A DNA stretch of 52,349 bases from Hyphococcus sp. (lineage in GTDB: Bacteria; Pseudomonadota; Alphaproteobacteria; Caulobacterales; Parvularculaceae). Shown piece after piece: positions 14,377 to 23,661 of the stretch (its first letter is position 1; every line of letters starts with the position of its first letter). Made by a program: the position numbers and the translations under genes. The stretch is taken from assembly GCA_021604585.1 (NCBI GenBank), contig BQJG01000019.1, positions 1-52,349 on the forward strand, read 5' to 3'. The notes under the pieces were generated by a model. It saw only the letters and a program-made list of their open reading frames with translations. It was not told where the DNA came from and ran no database searches.

Positions 14377-15966
14377 ATGAAACATCTTTCCTTCTCTATA
14401 CGGAGGATAACGGTGCTGTGTGCGAGCCTTGCAGCGCTGTGCGCCTTCGCGACAGCTGCGAGGGCGGAGGAACGCCTGGCGCCCGGCGAAATCCGCGCAG
14501 AGGCCGTGGATGAAAAGCGAATCATTCCGCCTGTCCTGATCCGCGGCGTCAAGTTTGAAGGCGTCGATGTTCCCGCCAATGTCGCAGATGCAGTGCGTCC
14601 GTTTCTGGCGCGAACCGCTACACGCCAGTCTCTCAATGATCTCGCGGTCGCCATGAATCGCGCCTATGCCGCGTCCGGTGTCGCGTTTTATTCCATCGCT
14701 ATTCCGCCGCAATCTTTCGCCAATGGCGTTGTCCGCGTGCGCGTCACCGAAGGCGCGATCAAAACCATCAGCTACAGCGGTGAAACCGAAGGCCGCAAGC
14801 ACCAGATGGTGACCGCCTATGCCGAACGCCTGACCGCAGAAACGACAACCCGCCGCGCAACCTTAGAGCGTACTGTAGCGCTGACCCGCGATATTCCCGG
14901 ACTGATCGTTGAACCGACCTTGCACCAGGGCGATGCTCCCGGCGAAGTGCGCATGGAAATGGCGCTTGACTATCAAAAACCGACCGTCACCTTCGGTTTT
15001 AACAACCGCACCACACGGCTTGTGCGCGACGGCCAGTTCAGCGCAATCGGCAAAGCCTATCGCCTGCTGCGCGATGGCGACGCCACAAGTCTGCGCCTCG
15101 CGGCGTCGGTCAACTTCAAGGACTCTCTGCAGGCCAGCCTGACGCACTCAACGCCGATTGGAACGTCGGGCGTTCGCGCAGAAGCGAGCGCCGCCATTCT
15201 CCGCTCCAATCCATCGGGCACGCCCGTCTCCGGCGATGCGCAGCTTTATGGGGTCGCGGTGACGGCGCCGGTGATCCGCTCGTTCAAACGCAATCTGCTT
15301 GTTCGCGCAGGCCTCGACGGCGTGAACAGCGACAACGCCGCATTCGGTTCGCTGATCGCGACGGAACGAACGCGCGCGGCGAGGCTTTCCGCAACCTACT
15401 CCGCTGGCGAAGAAAAACTGAGCTACCGCCTTCACGCCGGCGTCGCCCAAGGCATCGACATGCTCGGCGCGGAGGTAACGCCGGCGATTGGCGAGCCGCA
15501 ATATACCAAACTCACCGCCGAAGCGGGACTGACCAAACATTTCGGCAAGTCAGTCTATGTCCGCCTCAATAGCGGCGGTCAGTGGACCGACAATTTCCTG
15601 CCCGCCAATGAACGATTTTCCATGGGCGGGCCGCGTTTTGGCCGCGCCTTTGACACGGCGCTTGTTAACGCCGATCGCGGTTTCGGCATGTCGATCGAAC
15701 CCGCCTGGCGGCCGATCAGCGGCGGTGATTTTTCCAAAAGCGAAGTCTATGTCTTCGCCGATTATGTGCAGGGCGATGTCTTTTCGCGCAGCGGCGGTGA
15801 TACGATCGATATTGATATGGGGTCGTTCGGCGCCGGGTTGCGCGCCGCCTATGACGACATTGGCGTTCTGGAAGTTGAGTTCGCCCGCGCCTATAACCAG
15901 CCCGTGCCGGGCTTTGATCAGGACTGGCGCTTTTCCATCGGCTGGCGGATCGACATCAAGCCCTAG
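14377..15966 (+). CDS. ShlB/FhaC-family outer-membrane transporter (TpsB)
   Basis: A 529-residue Omp85-superfamily pore of the two-partner secretion type. A Sec signal peptide (ending ATAARA) is followed by two POTRA-like domains, at about 47-122 (VLIRGVKFEGVDVP ... YSIAIPPQSFANGVVRVRV) and about 123-195, and a beta-barrel of about 330 residues. The conserved loop-6 region is FSMGGPRFGRAFD, a variant of the usual VRGY/F motif. The C-terminus is WRIDIKP rather than a final phenylalanine. Such proteins export a TpsA exoprotein across the outer membrane. No TpsA with a filamentous haemagglutinin domain is present; the only candidate cargo is the collagen-like protein upstream. The ATG at 14377 follows GGGGA. 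Confidence 0.88.
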   Translation: MKHLSFSIRRITVLCASLAALCAFATAARAEERLAPGEIRAEAVDEKRIIPPVLIRGVKFEGVDVPANVADAVRPFLARTATRQSLNDLAVAMNRAYAASGVAFYSIAIPPQSFANGVVRVRVTEGAIKTISYSGETEGRKHQMVTAYAERLTAETTTRRATLERTVALTRDIPGLIVEPTLHQGDAPGEVRMEMALDYQKPTVTFGFNNRTTRLVRDGQFSAIGKAYRLLRDGDATSLRLAASVNFKDSLQASLTHSTPIGTSGVRAEASAAILRSNPSGTPVSGDAQLYGVAVTAPVIRSFKRNLLVRAGLDGVNSDNAAFGSLIATERTRAARLSATYSAGEEKLSYRLHAGVAQGIDMLGAEVTPAIGEPQYTKLTAEAGLTKHFGKSVYVRLNSGGQWTDNFLPANERFSMGGPRFGRAFDTALVNADRGFGMSIEPAWRPISGGDFSKSEVYVFADYVQGDVFSRSGGDTIDIDMGSFGAGLRAAYDDIGVLEVEFARAYNQPVPGFDQDWRFSIGWRIDIKP

Positions 15967-15981
15967 AAAGTTTGCGGCGTC

Positions 15982-17286
15982 TCAGTCTTGGATTGATGAG
16001 CGTGCCCCCGCGTGAGGCTGTTTGATGATATCGCCGCCCTTCATGACAAAAGTCACGCGTTCCATTTCGCTGATGTCTTCAAGCGGGTTTCCGTCCACCG
16101 CGATAATATCCGCAAGCATGCCGGGTTTTAGTTGCCCGCGATCGGAAATCCCCAACAGGTCTGCCGCATTGATCGTCGCCGTGCGCAATGCATGAGCCGG
16201 AGTCATCCCCCGTCTCACCATGGCGTTAAATTCTTTTCCCGCTTCATCATGCGGGAAAACGCCGACATCTGTACCAAGAGCAATATTCACGCCGCGCTCC
16301 AAAGCCATCTCGAAACTCTTTTCAACATAGGGCGCAAGAAACTCGCTTTTCTTTACCGTCCATTCCGGCGTATCGGGCGGCAGCGGAATGTCATTGAGAT
16401 AAATTGTGGGGACATAATAAGTGCCGCGTTTTTTCATTTCACGAATGATGTCAGGCGTCAGCATTGAGCCATGCTCAATTGACGCGACGCCAGCTTTAAC
16501 GGCGGCCAGAATGCCTTCCGATCCATGGGCGTGCGCCATGACCTTTAAGCCGTGGCGCGTCGCTTCCTCGACGATTGTCTCTAATTCATGATCGGAATAT
16601 TGTTGCGCGCCCGGCTGATCGCCTTTTGAAAACACGCCTGCGGTCGCGCACACCTTGATGACCTTTGCGCCATGTTTTGCTTGATATCGAATGGCCCGAA
16701 GGATTTCATCATCGCCATTGGCGATTCCTTCATTAGGTCCTAGCTCCATAACGCCAGGCGCAAAGCCAGTCACATCACAATGACCGCCCGTGATTGAAAT
16801 ATAATGACCCGCCGGAAACATGCGTGGCCCGGTAACACGGCCCGCTTCGATCGCCCGCATGAGGGCGATATCCGGAAACCCGGGCCACGCCCCTGCATCG
16901 CGAACAGTTGTGAAACCAGCCTCCAGCATTTGACGTCCGAATTCGACGCCGTAAAGCGCCCAGTCGGCAGGCGTTTCAAAAACAGCCGCGGTCGTCCAAT
17001 GATCACCTGTAAAAAAATCCAGCGTAACGTGGCTGTGCATGTCCATGACGCCGGGCAGCAATGTCCGGTCGCCAAGATCCACAACCGCCGCGCCTTCGGG
17101 GGGCGTCTCCGGGTTTACGGCTTCAATGACGCCGTCACGAACTATAATCGTCGCCGGACTGATGATCTCGCCCGTCGCGACATCGATCATTCTCGCCGCC
17201 CGTACTATTTTCATATCCGCAAAAGCTGGAGCCGCAACGAACAGGAGCGACAAGAAACTCGCTAAGAAAACCCGAAAGATATTCAT
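15982..17286 (-). CDS. Exported metal-dependent amidohydrolase
   Basis: A 434-residue amidohydrolase-superfamily enzyme with a Sec signal peptide (LLFVAAPAFA). The TIM-barrel metal ligands are visible: MDMHSHVTLD, VMAHAHG, IEHGSML and GTDVG. The N-terminal beta-sandwich segment (GEIISPATIIVRDGVIEAV) and the C-terminal KPGMLADIIAVDGNPL close the composite domain. It is closest to the imidazolonepropionase-like/prolidase-like M38 group, whose periplasmic members cleave Xaa-Pro, Xaa-Lys or other amide substrates; the substrate cannot be told. The ATG at 17286 follows GGGAGC. It is convergent with the TpsB gene, with 15 bases between the stop codons. Confidence 0.88.
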   Translation of the reverse strand: MNIFRVFLASFLSLLFVAAPAFADMKIVRAARMIDVATGEIISPATIIVRDGVIEAVNPETPPEGAAVVDLGDRTLLPGVMDMHSHVTLDFFTGDHWTTAAVFETPADWALYGVEFGRQMLEAGFTTVRDAGAWPGFPDIALMRAIEAGRVTGPRMFPAGHYISITGGHCDVTGFAPGVMELGPNEGIANGDDEILRAIRYQAKHGAKVIKVCATAGVFSKGDQPGAQQYSDHELETIVEEATRHGLKVMAHAHGSEGILAAVKAGVASIEHGSMLTPDIIREMKKRGTYYVPTIYLNDIPLPPDTPEWTVKKSEFLAPYVEKSFEMALERGVNIALGTDVGVFPHDEAGKEFNAMVRRGMTPAHALRTATINAADLLGISDRGQLKPGMLADIIAVDGNPLEDISEMERVTFVMKGGDIIKQPHAGARSSIQD

Positions 17287-17504
17287 TTTTGCTCCCGCTT
17301 TGAACGCTACGGTACCCGTGGGAGCTGCGCTAAGCAACGACGCTCAATATACTAGCGCCACCAATCTGTGCGAACGCCGCAAGTGCGGGATTGGCGCGAC
17401 AGGACAGGTTTGGCGGACATCGCTGGCAGACATCGCGCATTGAATCCGCCTTCATTCGCGCCTAGATTGGCGCCTCTGGGGAACGTTACTGAGTGGGACC
17501 TGCC

Positions 17505-17789
17505 ATGCCTGAGCCATCCATGAAAGACCGCCTAACTGGCGGCAGCACGAGCCGCACCGTCATTAAGCTGGTGATCGCCAGCATCATTGTCGGCGCGGTG
17601 TTTTCGTTTTTCCGGATCGGCGTGCGCGAATTCTGGAGCGGCGTGTTTGAGAACGTCCGCGACCTCGTCGGCACTTTGGGTGAAAGCTTCGGTGAGATCG
17701 CCCTCACCCTCGGGACTTATCTGCTGATTGGCGCCGGCGTGGTTATTCCGATCTGGCTGATCTCACGGCTCTTGTCGTCAAGGAAGTAA
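17505..17789 (+). CDS. DUF6460 small membrane protein
   Basis: A protein of about 94 residues with two predicted membrane helices (IKLVIASIIVGAVFSFFRIG and LTLGTYLLIGAGVVIPIWLI). These are separated by an amphipathic stretch, FWSGVFENVRDLVGTLGESF. The arrangement fits the DUF6460 family of Alphaproteobacteria, whose function is unknown. The ATG at 17505 is the likeliest start; a GTG at 17493 and an ATG at 17520 are also in frame. Its stop codon directly abuts the stop of the convergent winged-helix regulator (TAA/TTA). The 200-odd bases upstream, between this gene and the amidohydrolase, hold nothing I recognise. Confidence 0.75.
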   Translation: MPEPSMKDRLTGGSTSRTVIKLVIASIIVGAVFSFFRIGVREFWSGVFENVRDLVGTLGESFGEIALTLGTYLLIGAGVVIPIWLISRLLSSRK

Positions 17790-18107
17790 TTACTCCGCCG
17801 CGTTCGGACGCAACAAATCCTCCATGCGGGTGATATAAGCGATCCACGCCTCGCGTCCTTTTTTGCTGAGCGACACGGTGGTCTGCGGACGTTTTCCGCG
17901 CAGGCCTTTTTTCATGGCGATGTAGCCCGCATCTTCAAGCTTGCTGAGATGGACGGAAAGATTGCCATCGGTGCCGCCGACCCGTGCTTTAAGCTCATTA
18001 AAGTCCGCCGCACCCGCGCCGGACAAAAACGCCATTACTGACAGGCGCACGCGCCCATGGATGACATCGTCGATCTCACGATAGTCGAAGTCGGAATCGG
18101 CGCTCAT
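17790..18107 (-). CDS. Winged-helix transcriptional regulator (MarR/ArsR-like, one domain)
   Basis: A 105-residue single-domain DNA-binding protein. VIHGRVRLSVMAFLSGAGAADFNELKARV forms the first helices, DGNLSVHLSKLEDAGYI the recognition helix, and GLRGKRPQTTVSLSKKGREAW the wing. This is the small HTH_27-type family usually encoded next to a multi-spanning membrane protein, as here: the upstream gene ends three bases before the start. It probably represses its own operon, and a candidate inverted repeat lies upstream of the operon. No metal- or ligand-binding domain is visible. Confidence 0.85.
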   Translation of the reverse strand: MSADSDFDYREIDDVIHGRVRLSVMAFLSGAGAADFNELKARVGGTDGNLSVHLSKLEDAGYIAMKKGLRGKRPQTTVSLSKKGREAWIAYITRMEDLLRPNAAE

Positions 18108-18110
18108 CGC

Positions 18111-18764
18111 CTAGACAATCTCTTTTGGTTCTTCGCGCATTAACAGCATGCCGGGCAGCGCGGCGCAGACGAAACTTCCCAATGCACCCGCAAGGAACTG
18201 ATAGTGGCTTCCCGAAAGGAAGAGACTGATGACGCTGAACCCCCAGGAGAGTAGCGCAAACCATTTCAACCAGTCGAGACGCGCGGCGACGGCGCTTGCA
18301 TAAAATGCGACGCCGTAAAGTCCAAAGGCCGCCGGAAACATCAATGAGAAAAGAAAATAAGGCGGCACGCCAAGCGCGGTGAAATTATCATGGGCGAAAA
18401 TGATTGCGATCCACAATAAGGTCATAAAGACGCCGACCGAAAACCAGACCGCCTGCGCCGTGCGATTGCCAATAGTCAGAGCGCCGGGTTTGACGCCAGT
18501 GCGTCTACTGTTCAAAAAGGACGCCGCCCAGCCGATGAGACCGGCGGTAATCCACACGCTATAAATATTAACCGGCCCAAGCGTAATGGCGCCGGAGGAC
18601 ATGAAAAAGGCCATTAACGCGGCGGCTCCCATCAGCGCGCCCCAAAGCAGATAGTAAAACCCGCCGACCAGCGGCGCATCACGTCCTTCTTCGGCCAGCG
18701 CACGCACATAGGCGAGCTCGCTCGCGAGGTCGGGGCTCATTTCGTCCGGTTTTGTAGCGGTCAT
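18111..18764 (-). CDS. Multi-spanning membrane protein in operon with winged-helix regulator
   Basis: A 217-residue protein with about six hydrophobic helices (including FYYLLWGALMGAAALMAFFM and VYSVWITAGLIGWAASFL) and a hydrophilic N-terminus rich in acidic residues. I recognise no catalytic motif. Proteins of this kind accompany small winged-helix regulators in many bacteria, and their function is not known; a role in sensing membrane state or as anti-regulator is possible but unproven. It is the first gene of a two-gene minus-strand operon, with its start at 18764 and the regulator following after three bases. Confidence 0.75.
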   Translation of the reverse strand: MTATKPDEMSPDLASELAYVRALAEEGRDAPLVGGFYYLLWGALMGAAALMAFFMSSGAITLGPVNIYSVWITAGLIGWAASFLNSRRTGVKPGALTIGNRTAQAVWFSVGVFMTLLWIAIIFAHDNFTALGVPPYFLFSLMFPAAFGLYGVAFYASAVAARLDWLKWFALLSWGFSVISLFLSGSHYQFLAGALGSFVCAALPGMLLMREEPKEIV

Positions 18765-18793
18765 AGGGCTCTCCTCGCCTGATGCAGCAATTC

Positions 18794-18810
18794 ACTTTAT
18801 AAATTAAAGT
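18794..18810. promoter_or_regulatory. Inverted repeat, candidate operator of the winged-helix operon
   Basis: ACTTTA (18794-18799) and TAAAGT (18805-18810) are perfect inverted arms around TAAAT, located 30 bases upstream of the membrane-protein start codon in an AT-rich stretch. This is the expected place for autoregulation by the co-encoded winged-helix protein. Confidence 0.45.
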
Positions 18811-18858
18811 CTGCTTGCTGGTTTTCAAGGGGGCGAAATATTTTTCCGGTACGCTGCG

Positions 18859-19296
18859 TCAGTCAGGGCGACCGGCTGATGGCGCGGCGGCAAACTCTAT
18901 TCGCGCAATAACCTCGCCTTTTGCCAGATCATAAACCACGACTTCGACACCCGCAGGGCCGTCAATGCGAACCGCCAGATGATCGCCATCAAGCGCCAGC
19001 GCGCCCGGCGTCTGTCCCTCGCTGATGGCGACGCGCTCGGCGATCTCTGTCGCTGGCGCAGCCGCTTGCTCTTCGGCCGCTGCGGCGCTTTCAATCGGCG
19101 CCGCCTTATCTTTCTTGCCGAAGATCAAAATAATCAGTGCAATCACAACCAGAAAAACCAGCGGCATGGCGACAATGGTGATTTTGAGATTGCGCGCGCC
19201 AATAGCATGCGCGAGGCCGCCCATCCCCGATACTGGCGCCTCGGCGGACTTCCTTGTTTCGTGGTCACTCGGCTGATTTGTCGTCACCAGTCTCAC
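18859..19296 (-). CDS. Hypothetical single-pass membrane protein
   Basis: A 145-residue protein with one membrane helix (about residues 39-60, ITIVAMPLVFLVVIALIILIFG). An alanine/glutamate-rich linker follows, then a small C-terminal domain with repeated beta-strand patterns (GALALDGDHLAVRIDGPAGVEVVVYDLAKGEV) exposed outside the membrane. I recognise no family. The C-terminal strands look like a single beta-propeller-type blade. The gene is divergent from rluD, with 51 bases between the start codons. Confidence 0.7.
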   Translation of the reverse strand: MRLVTTNQPSDHETRKSAEAPVSGMGGLAHAIGARNLKITIVAMPLVFLVVIALIILIFGKKDKAAPIESAAAAEEQAAAPATEIAERVAISEGQTPGALALDGDHLAVRIDGPAGVEVVVYDLAKGEVIARIEFAAAPSAGRPD

Positions 19297-19347
19297 TCCC
19301 CGGTCTATGGGCTGGCGGTCCCGCCAAAGGCCCGCTACACCCCGCTT

Positions 19348-20397
19348 ATGACCTCAGACGAAGAAACCCTCAAGCCCGATGAAGACGGCGCGTATTTCCT
19401 GTGCGTTGACGCCGGCGCGGCAGGCGGACGCCTCGACAAATGGCTAAGCGAGCAGATTCCCGACATTACGCGAACACGAATCAAGGCGCTGATCGAAGAC
19501 GGCGCGCTGACGCGTGACGGCGACGTAGTGTCGTCTGCGTCCTGGAAATTGCGTGAGGGCGAAGAATATCGCCTGACGCCGCCGCCGCTCGTTGATCCTG
19601 AGCCGCTTGCCGAAGATATTCCGCTCGACGTCATTTACGAAGACAAGGATCTGATCATCGTTAATAAGCCGGCGGGCCTTGTCGTGCATCCGGCGCCAGG
19701 CGCATGGTCGGGCACGCTGGTCAACGCGCTGATCCATCATTGCGGCGACAGCCTTTCCGGCATTGGCGGCGCGCGCCGCCCCGGCATCGTCCACCGCATC
19801 GACAAGGAAACGTCGGGCCTGTTGGTGGTTGCCAAACATGACACCGCGCATCAGGGATTGTCGGCTGCGTTTTCAGCGCACGATATCGACCGCGTTTATG
19901 AAGCCATTGCTGTCGGCGCACCGCGCCCCGGCGTCGGGACCATCGACGCCGCGCTCGGGCGAAGCGTCCGTGACCGGACGAAAATGGCGGTCGTCGATCT
20001 CGAAGCCTATCATGGCGCCCGTCACGCCGTGACCCATTACAAAGTTGTTGAAGCGTTCGGCCGCGCCCGCGCCAAGCTGAAAGGTGACGCGCTGGCGTCG
20101 CTCATTGAGTGCACGCTTGAGACCGGCCGCACGCACCAGATCCGCGTGCATCTTTCCCATATTGGCTGTCCGTTGATCGGCGATCAGGTTTATGGCCGCG
20201 GGCCGGGACTATCCGGCATGAAGCCCGGCGAAGCGGTTACCGACCATGCGATTGAGACAATCCGAAACTTCAAACGGCAGGCGTTGCATGCGCGCGTGTT
20301 GGGCTTCGCGCATCCGATAACCGGCGAGACGCTCCGCTTTGAAGCGCCGGCGCCGGACGATTTTCAGATTCTGCTCAATGCGCTTCGCGCGTTGTAG
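19348..20397 (+). CDS. rluD: 23S rRNA pseudouridine synthase RluD-like
   Basis: A 349-residue RluA-family pseudouridine synthase. An N-terminal S4 RNA-binding domain (GGRLDKWLSEQIPDITRTRI) precedes the catalytic domain. The latter has VNKPAGLVVHPAPG, the motif containing the catalytic aspartate (GIVHRIDKETSGLLVVAK), and the C-terminal ETGRTHQIRVHLSHIGCPLIGDQVYG. RluD makes pseudouridines in helix 69 of 23S rRNA (1911, 1915, 1917 in E. coli), needed for ribosome function. The ATG at 19348 gives the usual N-terminus; the long open frame upstream to 18979 is antisense to the neighbouring gene. Its stop lies two bases from that of the convergent histidine kinase. Confidence 0.92.
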   Translation: MTSDEETLKPDEDGAYFLCVDAGAAGGRLDKWLSEQIPDITRTRIKALIEDGALTRDGDVVSSASWKLREGEEYRLTPPPLVDPEPLAEDIPLDVIYEDKDLIIVNKPAGLVVHPAPGAWSGTLVNALIHHCGDSLSGIGGARRPGIVHRIDKETSGLLVVAKHDTAHQGLSAAFSAHDIDRVYEAIAVGAPRPGVGTIDAALGRSVRDRTKMAVVDLEAYHGARHAVTHYKVVEAFGRARAKLKGDALASLIECTLETGRTHQIRVHLSHIGCPLIGDQVYGRGPGLSGMKPGEAVTDHAIETIRNFKRQALHARVLGFAHPITGETLRFEAPAPDDFQILLNALRAL

Positions 20398-20399
20398 CC

Positions 20400-22994
20400 T
20401 TAAGCGGACAAAGCGCTATCAACCTCTTCGGGCGCAAGCCATTGCGTCATCATGCGATCAAGCTCGCCCTTTTTGATGGGCTTGGCGAGGAAATCATCCA
20501 TGCCCGCCGCCGCACATCGATCGCGATCTTCCTGCATCACATGCGCGGTCGTGGCGATGATGGGCGTTGCGCTTTTCTTCTCGGCCGTCTCGTAGTCGCG
20601 AATCTGTTGCGTTGCCTCGAGCCCGCCCAGCACCGGCATGGACAGATCCATCAAGACAATATCAGGTTCGTGTTTCTTGAACAGATCGACTGCCTGCTCG
20701 CCATTTTCCGCAAGGATGATCTCGAATTTTTCGTCATTGATAAATGTCTTGATCACCATCTGATTGACCATATTGTCTTCAGCGACCAGCACTTTCTTTC
20801 GGCCGCCTGCGTCAGATGCGCGGGGCGCCGGAACACAAGCCGCCGCCTCTTGGCGTGCGCGCTGGGCGGTCTCGCGCAGCTGGGCGGCCGCCTGTTCGGA
20901 CAATAGACGCGCCAGGCAATCCATGAGCTGCGAAGGACGCACAGGTTTCGCCAGCGACGCCGCTATAATAGCGCCCTGCGAATTGTCCTCATTGTCGACG
21001 CCATTGATGGATGACAAGATGATGATCGGCAGCGACGAGAAGCGATCATCCTGCTTCATTCGTTTCGCCAGAGAAATGCCGTCTTCGCCGGGCATTTGAT
21101 GGTCCAGCAGGGCAATGTCGTATTGGTCGCCTTCGATTGCCGCTCTTTCAAGCGCCGCCAGCGCCCGCACCGGGCTTTCCACTACAGTCGAGCGAAGCGA
21201 CCAGCCATCCATGAGTTCTTTAATCACGCGGCGGTTGATCGCGTTGTCGTCTACAGCGAGAATGCGCACATCGTCAAAGATCTGCTTGTCGCAAGGCGGC
21301 AGGGAAACCACCGTTTCATCCACCGGCAGGCGCAACCACACGCGGAAGCAAGAGCCTTGATCAACCACGCTCTCGGCGGTGATTTCGCCGCCCATTAATT
21401 CAACAATATTGCGGCTGATGGCGAGGCCAAGCCCTGTGCCGCCATATCGGCGAGTATGCGAGCTGTCGGCTTGCTCAAACTTTTCAAACATGCGCGGCAG
21501 CTGATCTTCGGAAATACCGATGCCGGTGTCGCGTATGGAGATGGTCAGATCGACTTCTTCGCCAACCCGGTCACCATCGACCTCAACCAGCACATAGCCA
21601 TGCTCTGTAAATTTGACGGCGTTGCCGATCAGATTGCCCAGCACTTGGCGCAACCGTGAATCATCGCCGACGACGCCTTCGGGAAGGGTCGGCGCGTAAC
21701 GCACGATCAGCTCGATATCTTTTTCAAGCGCGCGCGCCTGCATCATGGTCGTCACTTCAAACACGGTCTTGCGCAGGTTGAAGCCAACCGGACAGATCCG
21801 CAGTTTTCCGGCGTCCAGTTTGGAAATGTCGAGAATATCATTGATGACCGTCATCAACGCATTGCCCGATGAGGTGATGATGGACGCCAGTTCTTTTTGC
21901 TTTGCATCGAGGCCGCTATTGGAAAGCACCTCCGCCATCCCGAGCACGCCATTCATGGGCGTGCGAATTTCATGGCTCATCGACGCCAGGAATTCAGATT
22001 TCGCCACATTGGCGGCGTCGGCCGCCAGACGCGCCTGATTGAGCGGGCGCACCAGCAGGCGGTGGATGACAAAACCAAGCACGAGCACCATCAAGACCGC
22101 CGCCGCCAGGGTTGCAATCGCAGCGAGTTGACGGAATTCGTTCAAGTTTTGAAACGCACGGTGCTGCTCAACACAGATGCCAAGGCTCCAATTGATCGCT
22201 GCGATGGCTGGAATCTTGACGAAGGTTACAACCTTTGGCGCTGCGAGCTTGTTGAGATATTGTATGTCTGAGTTGATGACTGGCACATCGGCGGCATAAA
22301 TGTCGCGCAGATTCCGGGAGATGTTATTGCGGTTCGGATGCGCCAGCATCTTGCCCTCGCTGGATACGAGATAGACCTGCCCCAACCCGCCGAGATTGGT
22401 TTTCCGCAAAACATCGCTCAACGTCTCGGTCGAGAAGTCGGCGCCGACAACGCCCAGAAGTTTGCCGTCGCGATAAACCGGCGTCGCCACCGTGATTGTT
22501 TCAACGCCCGTTGTAATGTCGAAATAAGGTTCCGTGAGCGTTGTGCGGCCTTCTTTCACCGCCGCGAGATACCAAGGCCGCGTGCGCGGATCATAATCAT
22601 CCGGCAATTCATCATCGAGCGGCCAGATATGATATGTGCCGTTTGCTTCGCCGAAATACGTCCAGATGAAGGTGCTTTCAAACACAGGGCTGCGCAAATT
22701 GTTGACGGCTTCATTGATGTCTTCGAGTTGGCCTAACTCGTAAGCGATCTGCTCCGCCATTTTAACGCGTTCGGTCAGCCAGTTCTCAACGCCCCACGCG
22801 GTCGAGGCGCCAATCGATTCTATGTGGCGCTCCAGCTGTGCTTTCTGCAGCCGGCTTTCAATACTCAACTGATAGGTCGCGAAGATCAAAAAGATCGCCA
22901 GCACCGTCAACGTGCCGGCCGCCAGCGTCGTCGCCATCAGGCGCGTGCCGGAATCAACAGCGAGGTGCTTCTGCACTTTCTTTATATTAACCAT
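20400..22994 (-). CDS. Hybrid sensor histidine kinase with dCache sensor and two receiver domains
   Basis: An 864-residue membrane kinase. TM1 is at about 18-42. A periplasmic dCache_1 domain occupies about 45-280, with the DPRTRPWYLAAVKEGR and GVVGADFS signatures, and TM2 lies at about 290-313. HisKA has the phospho-acceptor H341 (SHEIRTPMNG). The ATPase domain has an N-box (GNLIGNAVKF), G1 (DTGIGIS) and G2 (GGTGLGLAIS). Receiver 1 has D631 and K683; receiver 2 has D783 and K838. No HAMP domain separates TM2 from HisKA. No Hpt domain or response-regulator gene is adjacent, so the phosphorelay partner must be elsewhere. The dCache fold suggests a small extracellular ligand such as an amino acid or organic acid. 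Confidence 0.93.
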   Translation of the reverse strand: MVNIKKVQKHLAVDSGTRLMATTLAAGTLTVLAIFLIFATYQLSIESRLQKAQLERHIESIGASTAWGVENWLTERVKMAEQIAYELGQLEDINEAVNNLRSPVFESTFIWTYFGEANGTYHIWPLDDELPDDYDPRTRPWYLAAVKEGRTTLTEPYFDITTGVETITVATPVYRDGKLLGVVGADFSTETLSDVLRKTNLGGLGQVYLVSSEGKMLAHPNRNNISRNLRDIYAADVPVINSDIQYLNKLAAPKVVTFVKIPAIAAINWSLGICVEQHRAFQNLNEFRQLAAIATLAAAVLMVLVLGFVIHRLLVRPLNQARLAADAANVAKSEFLASMSHEIRTPMNGVLGMAEVLSNSGLDAKQKELASIITSSGNALMTVINDILDISKLDAGKLRICPVGFNLRKTVFEVTTMMQARALEKDIELIVRYAPTLPEGVVGDDSRLRQVLGNLIGNAVKFTEHGYVLVEVDGDRVGEEVDLTISIRDTGIGISEDQLPRMFEKFEQADSSHTRRYGGTGLGLAISRNIVELMGGEITAESVVDQGSCFRVWLRLPVDETVVSLPPCDKQIFDDVRILAVDDNAINRRVIKELMDGWSLRSTVVESPVRALAALERAAIEGDQYDIALLDHQMPGEDGISLAKRMKQDDRFSSLPIIILSSINGVDNEDNSQGAIIAASLAKPVRPSQLMDCLARLLSEQAAAQLRETAQRARQEAAACVPAPRASDAGGRKKVLVAEDNMVNQMVIKTFINDEKFEIILAENGEQAVDLFKKHEPDIVLMDLSMPVLGGLEATQQIRDYETAEKKSATPIIATTAHVMQEDRDRCAAAGMDDFLAKPIKKGELDRMMTQWLAPEEVDSALSA

Positions 22995-23160
22995 GCGTTA
23001 AGACCTTCGAGCGTTGCCAGTCGAATTTTCGAGACGCTAGCGCTTAATGGTTAATGAGTGCGTACTGCAGCGCGTTTCCGTCCATTTTGTTGAGTGAAAG
23101 CCCGCGATAGAGTGGTAAATAAAATCTTACTCTCAGGTTTAATCCGCGCCGCGCCGATAT

Positions 23161-23646
23161 CTACTGATGTGACGCAATGATCAGACACATCCCCGTAACG
23201 GCGATGGCGATCGCAGCCGGCACGGTCAGCACTTGAAGCATCGCCTCCCGCCCGGTGATGGTTCCGGTCCAAGTTTCAAACGGTTCGGCTAGAAATTGAC
23301 TTAAGGGTTTGGACTGATCCAGCCCTTTGCCGCCAACCCGTCCCATCAAATAGGGCGTTCCCAGATAAGCGAGCAGATAGAAGGCGCTGATCGCCACCAT
23401 GAACAAAGCTTCCCGATCGCTGCGCAAAGCGAACCAGAAGGCGATCAGAATATAAGCGTTCAACCCGGCGAGCGTTTTCAACACGCCGCCATGAAGGGCC
23501 GTGTTGGCAATGGGCGCCGCTGACGCCGGAATAGCCTCAAGCTCAAACTCTGATTTACCCCGCATCGGGGCATCTCGTTCTGCATCCAGCCCCAGTTCAA
23601 TGGACCAGTCCGCCGGATCATAGGCAAATGCCGGGATTGCAACCAT
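23161..23646 (-). CDS. Membrane protein divergent from nsrR, probable NsrR target
   Basis: A 161-residue protein with a hydrophilic N-terminal part (about 1-50) and about three membrane helices (ILIAFWFALRS, LFMVAISAFYLLAYLGTPYLMG, VLTVPAAIAIAVTGMCLIIA). I do not recognise a named domain. The ATG at 23646 is chosen because GGAG lies seven bases upstream; the longer frame to 23712 would cross the regulatory region. Its start sits 16 bases from an NsrR-like operator, so control by nitric oxide is likely. It could take part in nitric-oxide or respiratory metabolism, but this rests only on context. Confidence 0.7.
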   Translation of the reverse strand: MVAIPAFAYDPADWSIELGLDAERDAPMRGKSEFELEAIPASAAPIANTALHGGVLKTLAGLNAYILIAFWFALRSDREALFMVAISAFYLLAYLGTPYLMGRVGGKGLDQSKPLSQFLAEPFETWTGTITGREAMLQVLTVPAAIAIAVTGMCLIIASHQ

Positions 23647-23661
23647 TTCAGTCTCCATTTT

